Of a stretch of 64,000 nt of DNA, positions 15,301 to 25,600 are shown in pieces. Origin of the DNA: Baylisascaris procyonis (Eukaryota > Nematoda > Chromadorea > Rhabditida > Ascarididae); NCBI GenBank assembly GCA_037389465.1, contig JAZARR010000171.1:682001-746000 (forward strand). Direction: 5' to 3'. A program made the translations under genes and the position numbers. Under the pieces are notes generated by a model. That model saw nothing but the letters and a program-made list of their open reading frames with translations. It searched no databases and had not been told where the DNA came from. Each line of letters opens with the position of its first letter. The first letter of the stretch is position 1.

Positions 15301-18300
15301 AGCGCAATGCAAAAAACATTTAAAAAATTTTTTTCAAAGAAGTTGGCCTAATAGTTCACAAGGATCGATGGTTTAGATTCCCTTCTTTAGATGATTAATG
15401 CGAATCGCTGCATTGTTCCTCGGGAAAAGAGGATTTTCAACTCCCAAAAAAAGAAAGTTCCAAGAATCCGAAGAAATTTGAGGAGTTCACTCACACTTCA
15501 AACTGACTTTCCGAGAAATATTCTCATTGGCGCAACTGCAGAGGAATTAGATATGTGAATAGTTTGAACAAGTGCATTCCTTTGTATATGGATTTGGATT
15601 TTTGATCTTCTGAACGTTATCTCTTCACTTGTTGATATCGAATTTTTTCACCTCTCATTCATTTTTAGAATAAAGAACTCGTTAATGATATTCGCAACAA
15701 TATTCGTAGAGCATTCCACCGTCAGGTAAAAGAATATGATGATTGGTTGGACGAAAGTACCAAATTCAGTGTTCTACGTAAGGTGAGTACCAAATCTTAG
15801 AAATTTTCCAACACAATCGCCTACTTTAGTAATGTTGCTCAAAATTTACGTTGAAACGTAAACGTTAACATCTCACAGAACACCTCAGCAGTATCTGTTT
15901 GCCTTTCTATGAGAACGCGTAAACATATTGAGCCATTCGATCCTGATCCCACATAGCGATTTCGATTCATTCCTATTCATGCTTCGCATCGGTGCTGCAA
16001 ACCAAATGTATAGCCAATTCATCTCTTTTACGAGCTCAAAACGTGAACTTGATGTTTAATTACCGCAAAAAAAAGAGATCTCGCGTTTGAACTGATCGCT
16101 TTGACTCAAGCTGTGTAGTTGTTGGCGCAATCAAACAAATATTTTAATGTAACGTTTTTGCTCGTCGACCGCAATAAAGAACGCACACTGCATAGCAGGA
16201 GTCGAAGCAGTATAAAATGCGTGCCCTTGCTTGATCTGAGTGATCACTGCCTTCTGATGTGTCCCGTTGATATTCCAAATTGGCAGTTTTTTTTCTTTGT
16301 TTTTTATTGTTTATCTACCCGACATAGTAAATAATATAACATATTTTTTGAAATGTTGTTTGGGATTCTCAAATATCAGAGCTCTCTTTCACTAAGGATC
16401 ACTTCATTTTAATCTATCTTTCAGACTCTTACAATCACTTGGCATAGCCGTCCAGTAACCTTAAATATTATAAGCTTAAATAATACTTCTAGTCATTATT
16501 CACCCTATGAATTTATGAACTCACCGAAAGATAAAGAAGTAATGAAACTTCTCAAACCTATGAATTGTTGATACATTTTGCGAGAATATTATTTTCAGCT
16601 TGATAATATGGAAGCATTAGTTTCATTTTCGGAGGAAATATTCGATGAAAGGGCAATGGAGCACGAATATCGTGAGGTCAAATTCTAACCACCTATTCGT
16701 ATTTATATACAGCGAGCTAGAGAAGACTAATTATTTTTTTTAGTGTGGCGAATATACAGGGAAGGGGGCAAGGAGGAAAAGAAAGTGACCTAACAATATA
16801 ACAGAAGTCTAAAAAATAAACAGTGATAAGAGAGGATAAAGTATTGGAAATGCTTGCAAATGAACTTCTCTGATAAGAAGACAAATAATTTTATAAAGAC
16901 ATAGTGGCACAGATTAAAGTGAAAAAGATGGTAGGACCAAGGATCGAGCCCTAAGAGACTCAATTGCTAACCTGGTCGAAATCATGGATATAGGAGCCAA
17001 CATTTACAGCACGGGAACGACTGTTGAAAGTCGTCGGGCCAACCATAGAAAATTCTCTGACCAACATACAACTTTATTTCAAGAAATAACTTAGGCGAAG
17101 ACATCGATTTGTCGCCCTTACGAAATCGAAAAATAATAACTCAGCACAGCTACCAGTATCGATATTATTCAGCTAGATTTGATACGTTCTAAATGGGACA
17201 ACAGAAGTTGATATTCTATAAGACTTATTGAAATAGAAGTGATGTCGGTGAAATAAATACTAAGCGAAAAACAAAAAGTATTCCAAGAACTTTGAGTGTA
17301 GCACAAGTAGAACATATACGACGATATTTTCTTTAAGTTGTAGTTTGGAACTTTTTTTGTGCACAGACGTCTCTGGCAAAATATCGGTGGTGGAGGGATT
17401 TAGATTCCTCTGCACATCTTAGGGATTTTATGACACATCTAATGACCTATAGCACGCATCGGTGTATCATGAGTGAGTACTGTAATTTGCAGTTGTATGT
17501 CGATAAGATGGATATGTTTTGGTCTATGGTTAACGTGTCGCGTTTCTCAAGACAACTTCATCTAAAACGCTTACGGCAGCCAGTTGAACGCCTCGGGTGG
17601 CTTGACAACACATCGCCGATGACTATAAATGCGTTGTATAACTTCGAAAGGAATCTTGTCATCTTACCAATGATGATAACAAGACCTCCTTTCGCTGACT
17701 CGGGCATGCCATTGTGTGCATTTTGCTGTCTGTTGCTTATCCAGTTTTCATCAGTAATAAGTAGATTTTTATTTTGAAATCCGCAATGCTTCATGATAGA
17801 GTATATATTCATGACACACACAAATAATGTCGCCTTTGATTTGTTGTTCTAACGGGATTTAATGATAGCGTTCCTTCTTCCAGAATTGAGCTCTTCCGAA
17901 ATTTGCCTGCAAAAAAGCTTAGTTGTTGCAGGTTTGTTCCTCTATTAGGCGCAGGTGAGATGGTCTTATTCTAACAACCTGTTAGTGCCATTAAAAATCT
18001 GACTGCGCTACGAGTGCCGTTCTTGCGCTGAACCGGGATATTAATATTGACAACATTCAGAAATCAATTAAGTGATATATGCTCGCAAAGCTCAGTTTCT
18101 CTTCATAAGAAAAATGCAGAATTCACATATAGTACCGGCATGAATAATGCGGAATTCTCAGAGACTCTCAGATGCTGCTGATGCCCAGATGTGAGTAGAT
18201 GTTGTAGCAATATCATTTTAGACCTCGAACTCATATATCGGTTTCGACGACCGTTCCGCTCCTGGTCCTTTCGATTTCGTATTCCTAGAAGACTTTGAGC

Positions 18301-21300
18301 CAACTTGGCCTTTTGCCTGATTCATGTGATCACATAACCATCATGGGAACATTCAAACTTCTTTTTCAAGTCTTAGCCCAGTCTTAGGAGAACAGTCAGC
18401 ATATTAATTTCTCCCACACAGACAATACATCCTTTGCATGCTTGAATTTAGAGTATTCAAATTTTTTATCCATACTGATTGCGACTTTTTCCTTCAGATT
18501 ATTCAATTATGCTTCAATTGGTTCGATTATTGGCCATGAAATGTCACACGCATTCGACGTGACAGGTTTCCGGTTTTAAGTACACTTGTGACACATGTAC
18601 TTCAAGTTTACTAGCACCTTTTGTTTGCTTGAAACAGTCTGATTTTCGAATCAAAAGCCATGTTATTCGTTCGTCTTCCATCTCCATATAGCCCATGAAT
18701 CCATAAATGCGCTTCTAATATTGGAGTGGGTTCATTCGACGAATAGGGCATTATACCAGCAAACAGCTTTATTTGTAAAGATGAAATTTCTCCAGTTGGT
18801 TCAGTCATATAGCATCATAATATTCCACTAATTATGCATTGGTATAAATGAGATTCTCATGTATTCAAATATAAATGGTCTTGTAATTTGTGTTTCAAGG
18901 AAGGCAGCATGATGAGAAAGGCAATCTTCGCAACACATGGTCTGAAAAAGCCGTCAGGGTCTTTGACGAGCGTTCGCAGTGCTTTATTGAGCAATACTCC
19001 GAGTTTGCACAACAAGGATATCGGGTATGCTCACTCTACAGTAACTTTAGTATGCAATACTACCTGCGAGGCTTACTCACTTCAACGTTGTGCAGTTCAC
19101 CAGAATTTCCTGCAAACGGTTTTGATTGATAGTATAGAGGCGGAACTTTGCAAATGCTTTGCCAGCAGCTGCACTCTTCCGGGATCTGGAAGATGTCGAA
19201 AAGTTCCTGCCTTTCTTCATCAATACCTTCTCCCCAGTGGAATAACATATGATTCCAGGAAGGAAGGTATTTGTCAATATCGTCTAGAAACTTACTCGTT
19301 GTGCTGACCTGCCACTCAGTTCGCCACCACCGACAGTTTTTGGTCACGGTAGAACTTGTTTGCAAGGAAGCCGCTGTTGATGATGGAACTATGGCGCGAA
19401 CATTCTCTGGCAAATCCTTAGAGTGATGGCTAAGATATCCTCTTAGGAATTAGAAATGATCGTTGATTTGATACTTGAGGCCTCTTGTAAGCGTCTTATG
19501 CTGAATTTACTAATCGTTCGAAGCTTCACCACACATCCGCTATACATCCTTAACGTTCACCGTATATGTGATTGTGCACAAAAATGACTTGCAATTGCTT
19601 ATTAAAGTCCCACCTTAATGCTTTTTATTACCTTGTCCAAAGACATATTGGGGTAGCTTCTGTCTCTGCGCATATGTACGCTCTTTTCCTTGACGTCCTT
19701 TCTTTCTTGTACCTTCAGCTAGTGAACAAAAAATTGTGGATATGAGGCTTGGCTCATATAAAGTTTGATGCGATATGATCCTAGCAAGCCAAGTGCTTCC
19801 CCATTGATCAACCTTTTCCTCAGTCGTGGACATCGTGCTGCGAAGGTCACATGCGAAAAATTTTTGCATGACCAATCGACCAACGGATAGTGGGGATTTT
19901 TTGTTGTGGAGTATTGTAACGTACCATTAGGCGCTATATCATTGTTTTTGAGTGTTTCAACAGTAGGTCCCTTCGATTGGCAGAAGTGCGAGAAGAGCAG
20001 ATTGTGGCATCTTTCTAGCATCATTCACCACTTGTTTCAATTTCTTTCAGATTGATGCGAACGACACATTAAACGAAAATATTGGCGACAACATTGGGCT
20101 GAAACTAGCTTATCAGGTATTCTGCCTTTTTTGTTGCTATTTTTTGATCCTGTAATCAGAGGAATAAAACGTCCATGATTTTGCTTAGGAAGCACGACTT
20201 CTTACAAGTATCAGGACTAGATAGAGACATTACTACAGCAAATCGCTTAGCTATCTACTGAACACATTGAAGCAATGAAGAAAATGTTTCACAATTGATA
20301 TCTCAAATATATAACTTTCGGTTTCAGAGTATGCTTCCTTATGCAAGATGATGAAATTTTATTTCGTAAGCTGTAAATTAAACGATAGAAGAAATGCAGC
20401 TATGACCGCTTGCGTCTTTTGACTACTGACAGTTGAGAACTAGGCCCTAAGTCCATACCAGCCATTGATCTGCTTCCTGACTAAGATCACCTTATGTTTG
20501 TTCAGAGGCGCTGCGTTGTTGAAGGGGGCTCCAGAATCCACGTAGCAGCAGCACTACCTGAATTCCTTTGCTTTAACCAACGTTCCAGTACTTTATTGGT
20601 AACAGCAATTGGAATATCGGAATTAGGGCATAAGTTTTATCTCGAACATGCTCATAGTGTTAAAGCATTATTCAGATATGTAGCTGCGACTTCCAGCGAA
20701 CTCTGTCCATAATAGATAGTCCCTTTAAACGACCCACAATGTTCAATACTTACGGATTCGGAAAAAAAAAACCTTGAAATCTTGGAGACGTTCATCGTCG
20801 TTGTCCATCGTTAATAACGCAATTGATATTAAGGCATGGAAATCGCAAGAGCCACATGCATTCTTCCGTTTGCCAGGTACCAATTTCAACGCTGATCAGG
20901 CATTCTTTGTGGCATACGCACAAACATGGTGTGGTAAAAACGATGCACAACAAAAACTTCACGCCGATGTACACTCACTCGATAGTCTCAGGTACTATAA
21001 GCGTTTTGCATTCACAAAGATTGAAATGACAAACGGCTGTCTCTTAATTAATCCACTGTTGCTTTAAAAGACTATCTTAATGCTTGTAGGTTATTTCTTC
21101 AGCTTAATGCTTGTAGGTTATTTCCTCTTACTTTGAGGGATAAGCTTATATAAGCTTATGTATTATTCGCGAAACACATCACCTCCTTTTAGAAAAGTAG
21201 CAGTAAAATTGATATGATTGGTGAATAGCCGCATCAAAATAAATCGAAGCTGTTATAAACCAAATTAGTTGTTACGATTTATGCTTTTATGACTTCGTTA

Positions 21301-22491
21301 ATCATATCTAGTAATTTTCATAATTTTCTAATAAATAAGCGCAGAGGTATCCCACGATGAATCTAAAACGATAACTCCATTCGTATCTCCTTTATCTCCT
21401 CACATTTCAGAGTTTATCAACAACAACAAAAAAAAAAAAAAAAATTACACCTGGCAGAATGACGTCTCAATATTTCAGTTGATTTCGTCATCCGTACAAG
21501 TTTTTCAATGAATCGACGTAAGATGGAAATTTAACTAGCGTTAAATGCAAACAAGTTATATAGCAGCTCTTCAAGATTCTCGTAATTTTCTGCAAAAATG
21601 ATTAACTAATATGAAATATAGTATACGCTATTTGGTCGTGTACTTCAGATCCATCGAATTTCGTCTCACTTTACCTTCGATTTTTACCGAGTTAAAACTA
21701 TCATGTAGACCGGGTAGGTGCACAGACAAATATGTGCACACAGACCAAAAGTTGCATTTGCATTATCGTGACATCTTACCTGTGCAATTATTGCATAAAA
21801 ATGCATAAATGCATTCATCTTTTAAACGAGTCTAATATTCATGCAATTGCTTTCCAGAAGATTCGCTTTTGACACCTGATCGACCATTAAAATATCACCG
21901 GACCGATTCTACTGATTATAAAAAAAAAATGCAAACTTTGTACACCTTTCAAGTGTCAGCAACCCCTTTCGAAATTCATAGGTTCCCTTGAAACTAGTAG
22001 TGAATCATTTGCTGGTGTAAATTATACCCTTCATAGTTTTTAACTTTAGCATCAGCACTTCTAGGGTTGAAAGTGCCGGAAATACAAACTGAAGAAAATG
22101 ATGGGTGCATGTATGCATTCGAACCGCCTTTAGAAATGCAAATTCAGGTCGTATATAAAATATTCACCGATATTTGAAATATTTGATAAGGCCGAGATTC
22201 AAATGAGAATAGAGAGTGTTTCTGCTATATTCTTATAGCGCATTCTCTCATTGTCGAAACTAATTACACAGAAGTAAACAGCCTTATCAGCGATGAACAA
22301 AGAATTCGAAAATTGCAGTATATAAGTTGAAGCTATAGAGCTTATCACTTTTAAATTTATTTGGCGTTAAGCAGTGATCAAAAATTTTCAGGGTTCTAGG
22401 CCCAATACAAAACTCATACGCTTTTACGCAAGCATTCAATTGCCCATCTGGATCTGCGATGAATCCACAAACAAAATGCGCCGTCTGGTGA
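6157..22491 (+). CDS. M13 family zinc metallopeptidase (neprilysin/ECE-like), 17 exons
   Basis: Predicted type II membrane zinc endopeptidase that trims peptides outside the cell. Exons: 6157-6355, 8119-8325, 8769-8925, 9492-9609, 10057-10155, 11476-11685, 12447-12592, 13589-13679, 15669-15782, 16425-16538, 16599-16676, 17367-17713, 18498-18565, 18900-19024, 20051-20116, 20834-20991, 22392-22491. All junctions keep frame and give about 798 residues (family about 700-770). Landmarks in this model: anchor helix at residues 38-60; M13 start CTSRGCV then DPCEDFYEFACGRW at 68-103; NALYN substrate motif in exon 12; HEMSH zinc site at 640-644; ENIGD at 700-704 (third zinc ligand Glu700, Asp704); DVHS in exon 16; C-terminal CAVW. 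All catalytic residues are kept, so activity is plausible. Odd points: no secure exon supplies the W-x2-C region expected between exons 8 and 9, and exons 10-11 align poorly and may be partly wrong. The family call is firm; the exact model is not. Confidence 0.9.
6356..8118 (+). other. Metallopeptidase intron 1 with an extra cysteine exon-like segment
   Basis: This 1.76-kb intron carries an exon-like piece at 7947 with a good acceptor (TTCCTTCTAG). It reads CPDADSECVRP in the phase expected after exon 1 and is then stopped by TGA unless it splices early. It resembles the CTSRGCVRA start of exon 2. Frames near 6434-7092 on both strands match nothing I know. A near-exact 16-base direct repeat with period 17 lies at 7327-7359. 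Confidence 0.4.
8119..8325 (+). CDS. Metallopeptidase exon 2: M13 N-terminal cysteine signature
   Basis: Acceptor ATTTAG, donor GTTAGC. It encodes CTSRGCVRASALMLEKM followed by DPCEDFYEFACGRW, the highly conserved start of the M13 ectodomain. The cysteines are those that form conserved disulphides in neprilysin. The second half (residues about 104-135) is helical and poorly conserved, as in the family. It joins exon 3 in phase 1. Confidence 0.93.
8769..8925 (+). CDS. Metallopeptidase exon 3
   Basis: Acceptor TTTCAG. It reads AISLYASCINEERLRELG and then a GGW motif, matching the conserved K-x-L-Y-x-S-C-x-N-E ... G-G-W part of M13_N. The donor GTACTC at 8926 is chosen because it ends in phase 2 and joins exon 4 in frame. 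Confidence 0.9.
9492..9609 (+). CDS. Metallopeptidase exon 4
   Basis: Acceptor TTTATAG, donor GTGAGAG. It reads FDVQPLEELLATVYAKGTYP and ends in DDRNTSTHVIT, corresponding to the M13 segment with the D-x-x-N-S-x-x-x-I pattern before the 'DQPGL' strand. 39 codons after one completing base. Confidence 0.88.
10057..10155 (+). CDS. Metallopeptidase exon 5
   Basis: Acceptor ATTTAG, donor GTTTGT, phase 0 at both ends, 33 codons. It begins IDEPVPALMYVTLYQ, at the place of the family's I-D-Q-P-G-L-x-L-P sequence. Less conserved than its neighbours. Confidence 0.8.
11476..11685 (+). CDS. Metallopeptidase exon 6
   Basis: Acceptor TTTTTCAG, donor GTAAGTG, 70 codons, phase 0 to 0. It includes MIEFEWRTVM and a Y-S-T-D-L-Q-T-L-N segment, equivalent to the M13 helix L-E-x-E-x-x-L-A and the Y-x-x-M-T-L-x-x-L motif. 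Confidence 0.88.
12447..12592 (+). CDS. Metallopeptidase exon 7
   Basis: Acceptor TTTTTCAG, donor GTAAAAC. It starts LNWSVFLNQVY, matching the M13 F-x-W-x-x-F-x-N motif, and continues through GAKWLQRLNAVIQEYQ, the family Y-L-x-x-L segment. Ends in phase 2; AG plus G of exon 8 makes an arginine codon. Confidence 0.9.
13589..13679 (+). CDS. Metallopeptidase exon 8
   Basis: Acceptor AATTTCAG, donor GTGACG. It reads TIENYVKWRSMLIHLQYVTL, matching the M13 L-x-N-Y-x-x-W-R-x-x-x helix. The end (FRKQPRGMQ) falls where the family has F-R-K-A-L-x-G-T, just before the unlocated W-x2-C segment. An earlier donor (GTAACT near 13639) is possible. Confidence 0.85.
13680..15668 (+). other. Metallopeptidase intron 8; expected W-x2-C exon not found
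   Basis: The family needs about 50 more residues here, including R-W-x2-C. Three candidates exist, none secure. 15516-15554 (KYSHWRNCRGIRY) keeps phase 0 to 0 and has donor GTGAAT but a weak acceptor. Near 15096 there is YKTWITC, without usable splice sites. 14666-14693 (EDYAQTRKK) has a good TTTTCAG acceptor but would break the frame. Antisense and sense frames at 14813-15071 are unrecognised. Confidence 0.4.
15669..15782 (+). CDS. Metallopeptidase exon 9: start of the M13 catalytic half
   Basis: Acceptor ATTTTTAG, donor GTGAGT, 38 codons. It reads NKELVNDIRNNIRRAFHRQV then DDWLDESTK, matching the M13 M-I-x-x-I-R-x-A-F ... W-M-D-x-x-T-K motif. An internal GTAAAA at 15725 could be an alternative donor but would drop the W-L-D-E motif. 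Confidence 0.88.
16425..16538 (+). CDS. Metallopeptidase exon 10 (tentative)
   Basis: Acceptor TCTTTCAG and donor GTAATG give 38 codons, phase 0 to 0, in the position of the M13 A-x-x-K-x-x-x-I-x-x-I-G-Y-P segment. Similarity is weak; it contains an N-N-T-S glycosylation-type site. It is kept because the frame and splice sites fit, but it makes this part of the protein longer than usual. Confidence 0.5.
16599..16676 (+). CDS. Metallopeptidase exon 11 (tentative)
   Basis: Acceptor TTTTCAG, donor GTCAAA (weak), 26 codons, phase 0 to 0, separated from exon 10 by only 60 bases. It reads LDNMEALVSFSEEIFDERA. No clear family motif; supported by the acceptor, the open frame and phase. Confidence 0.5.
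17367..17713 (+). CDS. Metallopeptidase exon 12: substrate-binding region
   Basis: Acceptor TGCACAG, 347 bases open throughout. It contains WSMVNVSRFSRQLHLKRLR, then PVERLGW and TINALYNFERNLVILP, matching the M13 F-x-N-x-L, K-P-V-D-R-x-x-W and N-A-x-Y-x-P-x-x-N-x-I-x-F-P motifs. Asn and Ala of NALYN are the residues that hold the peptide backbone of the substrate. The following RPPF corresponds to Q-P-P-F. The donor after CCATT (GTGTGC, 17714) is chosen because it joins exon 13 as MPLLFNYAS. Confidence 0.92.
18498..18565 (+). CDS. Metallopeptidase exon 13: HExxH zinc-binding motif
   Basis: Acceptor CCTTCAG, donor GTTTCC. The 68-base exon encodes LFNYASIGSIIGHEMSHAFD. The two histidines of HEMSH bind zinc and its glutamate is the general base; the usual family form is H-E-I-T-H-G-F-D. 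The substitutions I to M, T to S and G to A are conservative. The split codon G|GA joins exon 14 as V-T-G-R-Q. Confidence 0.95.
18900..19024 (+). CDS. Metallopeptidase exon 14
   Basis: Acceptor TTTCAAG, donor GTATGC. It encodes GRQHDEKGNLRNTWSEKAV and then DERSQCFIEQYSEF, matching the M13 sequence G-R-x-x-D-x-x-G-N-L-x-x-W-W and E-R-x-Q-C-x-x-x-Q-Y that follows the zinc motif. The second tryptophan of the family's W-W pair appears as T-W here. Confidence 0.93.
19025..20050 (+). other. Metallopeptidase intron 14 with long antisense frames
   Basis: Two open frames lie on the minus strand (19060-19413, 117 codons, and 19719-20024, 101 codons), with base composition less AT-rich than the rest of the intron. 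Neither shows a domain I recognise and neither start is certain. They could be remnants of an inserted mobile element. I could not find terminal repeats. Confidence 0.3.
20051..20116 (+). CDS. Metallopeptidase exon 15: ENIxD third zinc ligand
   Basis: Acceptor TTTCTTTCAG, donor GTATTC, 22 codons. It encodes DTLNENIGDNIGLKLAYQ, matching the invariant M13 L-x-E-N-I-x-D-x-x-G-L-x-x-A-Y. The glutamate is the third zinc ligand and the aspartate orients the first histidine. Confidence 0.95.
20834..20991 (+). CDS. Metallopeptidase exon 16
   Basis: Acceptor ATTAAG, donor GTACTA. It encodes FRLPGTNFNADQAFFVAYAQ then TWCGK and ADVHSLDSLR. These match M13 L-P-G-L-x-x-x-x-x-Q-x-F-F-x-x-Y-A-Q-x-W-C and D-V-H-S-P. 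The histidine of DVHS stabilises the reaction intermediate. The start is set by joining AYQ to AWKSQ without loss of frame. Confidence 0.94.
21076..21124 (+). repeat. Two-copy 22-base direct repeat, period 27
   Basis: Two identical copies of CTTAATGCTTGTAGGTTATT plus TC, at 21076-21097 and 21103-21124, lie in metallopeptidase intron 16. A small local duplication. Confidence 0.8.
22392..22491 (+). CDS. Metallopeptidase exon 17: C-terminus and stop
   Basis: Acceptor TTTTCAG. It reads NSYAFTQAFNCPSGSAMNP then TKCAVW and TGA at 22489-22491. This is the family end F-x-x-A-F-x-C-x-x-x-S-x-M-N-P-x-x-x-C-x-x-W-stop, so the gene's 3' end is certain. Confidence 0.96.
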
Positions 22492-22661
22492 TCGCTCTTT
22501 CAGCGGTGTGATAATCCATCTCTTTGAGTTTCTTTCAACTATATGGAGCAAGTTCTGGCTTCTCAGCTCTTTTGTCTTTAAATTGTATCTCATTCTTTGC
22601 TGTCTTATTATCATGTAGAACTTGACTGCTGTGTTTTAAATGTTTGCTATGTGGAAGAATG

Positions 22662-22667
22662 AATAAA
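22662..22667 (+). terminator. Polyadenylation signal of the metallopeptidase gene
   Basis: AATAAA, 171 bases after the stop codon, is the first canonical signal downstream. Confidence 0.6.
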
Positions 22668-25600
22668 ACAAGTAAAGTTGTGATTGATTATTCGGCATTC
22701 TCATGCGACGTTTCAAACTTCCTTAGCGATGATACCAAGATTTTTATCTGAGAGTACGCCTGCTATTGATGATCTCAGATCTCGCTACAATAAACATGTC
22801 ATTGTTGTAGTGAAAAAAAAAGTCATACAACTTGAGGCAGGGTGGCACGGTTTTAATTCAGGAGCTGCCCTTTGCCGAACGTCGGATTGTCTGAGGGAAA
22901 GGAATTTTACAGGTCAGGATTCCGCAATGTGTGAAATACAGCACATTCACATGCGAAATAGGCTGGTCAATGTGACCTCATAATACCACATAAAATGGGT
23001 CGCAGAAATAGCTCGAAATCGCTCTTCAGCGGCAAGCAATTAAAGCAGTGACAACTCTAAAGTCGAAGACGTCGAACAAAGTGTGAATTACCTCTAAGAG
23101 AGTTGCTAGGAGTTTCATCCATGTAGTTTCATCTGAAAAATGTCATGCGAAGGTTTCAAACTCAAAACACATTGCCTTCAGTGAGTCATAAGGCCTTCAA
23201 ATTGATTCAGCATTTCAAACATCCCCTCTTTCGAATTTCGCTGAAGTTGTTTGCTTAGCGCACAAAGGAAACCTGCCTATTAGACAGGTAGCATGTAAAT
23301 TTTTGCCTTTATTCCAACCAGTGCTTCTGAAGCCTCTAAGTCGTGACATCGCAAATTTGGTATCTAGATTCTGAACTCCTCTTCCACGCTCATGATCGTC
23401 GGAAACCTCAAACTTGTGCAACTTAACCTCAAATGCGACAACTCACGGCAACGAACAACCGTTGTTACAGAGAGCGAACGGGCAGTCGTCGTGTTCAAAT
23501 CATCTAAATGTGGCAGCAATCGCAACGAACATATAAAGGCTTCAAAGAATGCCATAGTATTAGTAAATTGAAGTAAGAGATACGATTACATAGTACTAAA
23601 TAACGCAAATAAATATAGTACCAAACAATGCACTTGAATAAAGAAATACGATAAGCATAAGAAAGCACTACCAACGCAGGCTGCCGATGAGCGTCTAACA
23701 ACTGCTTTGAAAAGCGTTTCACTGTTGCAGAGAGGTTCGCTTAGAAAAAAATTACCGCCGATTTTTTTTAGTCATGCAATGAACTCGAAAAAATGTCACT
23801 ACATATCTCCGTGATCTTTGGGTTCAATCATGTGATTAGCGAGGAGGGAAATCTGTGTTTCGCACCAAAAAGTTTACTGTTTTGATCGAGATTTTCGAGT
23901 TTACCAGCAAAATTGAGATTTTACACTCAAGCTCTTGGCTTATTCTTTCTATCCTCACTATCTTCGAATACTTGATTCAGTCTCCATCCAGTTCCAAGTC
24001 TGGTCATTCGGCGATTACCTCAACAGCATCGTTCAAAGGAAATGAAAAGTCTTTTGAAATATTCCTATAATATAGGATCAATGCAAATATACTGGTCGCT
24101 TCAAGAAGTCTATATTATTTGGAAGATCGGAGCACTTGCATAGAGCAGAATCTCAATAGGACTGCGAAAATGTATCGACGTTTCGCTGAGGTAACTTCAT
24201 CCATCCTTCATGAAACGTTGTAGTGCACATTTGGCGCATGAGAGAATCACGGGTAGTCGATAACAACGCAACGCTTTAAACGCTTGTGACCACCCGGCTG
24301 TAAACATTGACATTGCACATTTTTTTGTTCATAGCGCCTCTTGTTATTCTTTCTCTGCTATTCCTTACGATACGGTTCGTTGTCGTTCTATTTTTATTCT
24401 AGATTTTAGCGCAGTATAGCGACATCATCGTAGTGGAAAAAATTTTCGCTTCAGTGGAAAGAAATTTCGAGAATTTTTCATTACAAGAAGTCGTCTTCAT
24501 TATCGACTTATCTATTCTGGCTAAGGTTATCATAGAAAGTGAAAAGTTGAGTTTTGGCTCTTGTTAAAAAATTGTTGGCTTAAAATGTTATAGAATAAAA
24601 TAATATGTATGTCGCCGGCTTGTATCTTTCCCTTTCCTTCAGAAATATTATGCCTATCTTCATCTATATGACAGCAAATGCTGAGGATTTTTTGGATTAA
24701 AAAAAAAAATGAAAACTACTTAAATATAATGCCCACTTTAATTTTATAATTACTTGTAAGTCGTTTTCTTAATTGCCGAACAAATTCCTACTCGTAATGA
24801 TGCGGTTTATTGAAATTGCAATAATACGTATAGTTCGATGGTAGCGATTCTCACTACTTTTTGCAACGAATTGAAAAACATCGATGATTCTTCCAAGGAA
24901 ATTCATTTTCAATTTTGCAGATTTTATGTGATTTTATAAATCTTCACAACGGTATATCATAGCAGCGATCCAACTATTCGTTTCTATGTCCATTAGTATG
25001 TCTGTTTTTCCTTAGGGTCCTTTAACCGCAGTCTAGCATAAACTATCCTATAGGGTGGCCTCAGGTTTCACCTATCACCTTGGTGCATCACTGAGTAGTA
25101 TCGACATTTAAAGAAATCGTAAAATTTCAATTCAAGTTTCCTTTCCAATGCGCTTAGGTGAGGCCAACAACGAAATGTTTCCTTCAGAATTACACAACCG
25201 TTAGATTTCGCAGGAAAATGGAGCGCTAAGAATCTCTTAGGTATTTTTGTTGACCTTTCTTGGCTTTTTGTTTTTGGCCGAGTGGTTTTGAGCTGGCTTA
25301 CTTTTTGGCCATTTGGCCTAGTTTGGACAATTAATTGGCCTAGTGGTCTCGAATGCAAAAGTGCATATTGTGCATTTTCGTGCCCTACGTCTTCATGTTC
25401 TCTTGTTACGTTTTATTTATCGCTTTAGATTTACGTTCTTTGCATTCATAAAGGTGCAATACACTGTCCTTCCGTCCATATACATACATACTTGCGCTTA
25501 GATGGTTGCGAATAAAAACACCTATCGGCAAGAAATATAGCCGATCATTCAGACACAAGGACAAATTGCAAAGGGAAGTGAAATGTGGAGAGAAACGCGA

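Noticed and set aside
17558..17821. 87-codon minus-strand frame
   Set aside because: It is the antisense shadow of metallopeptidase exon 12, whose plus-strand motifs are clear.
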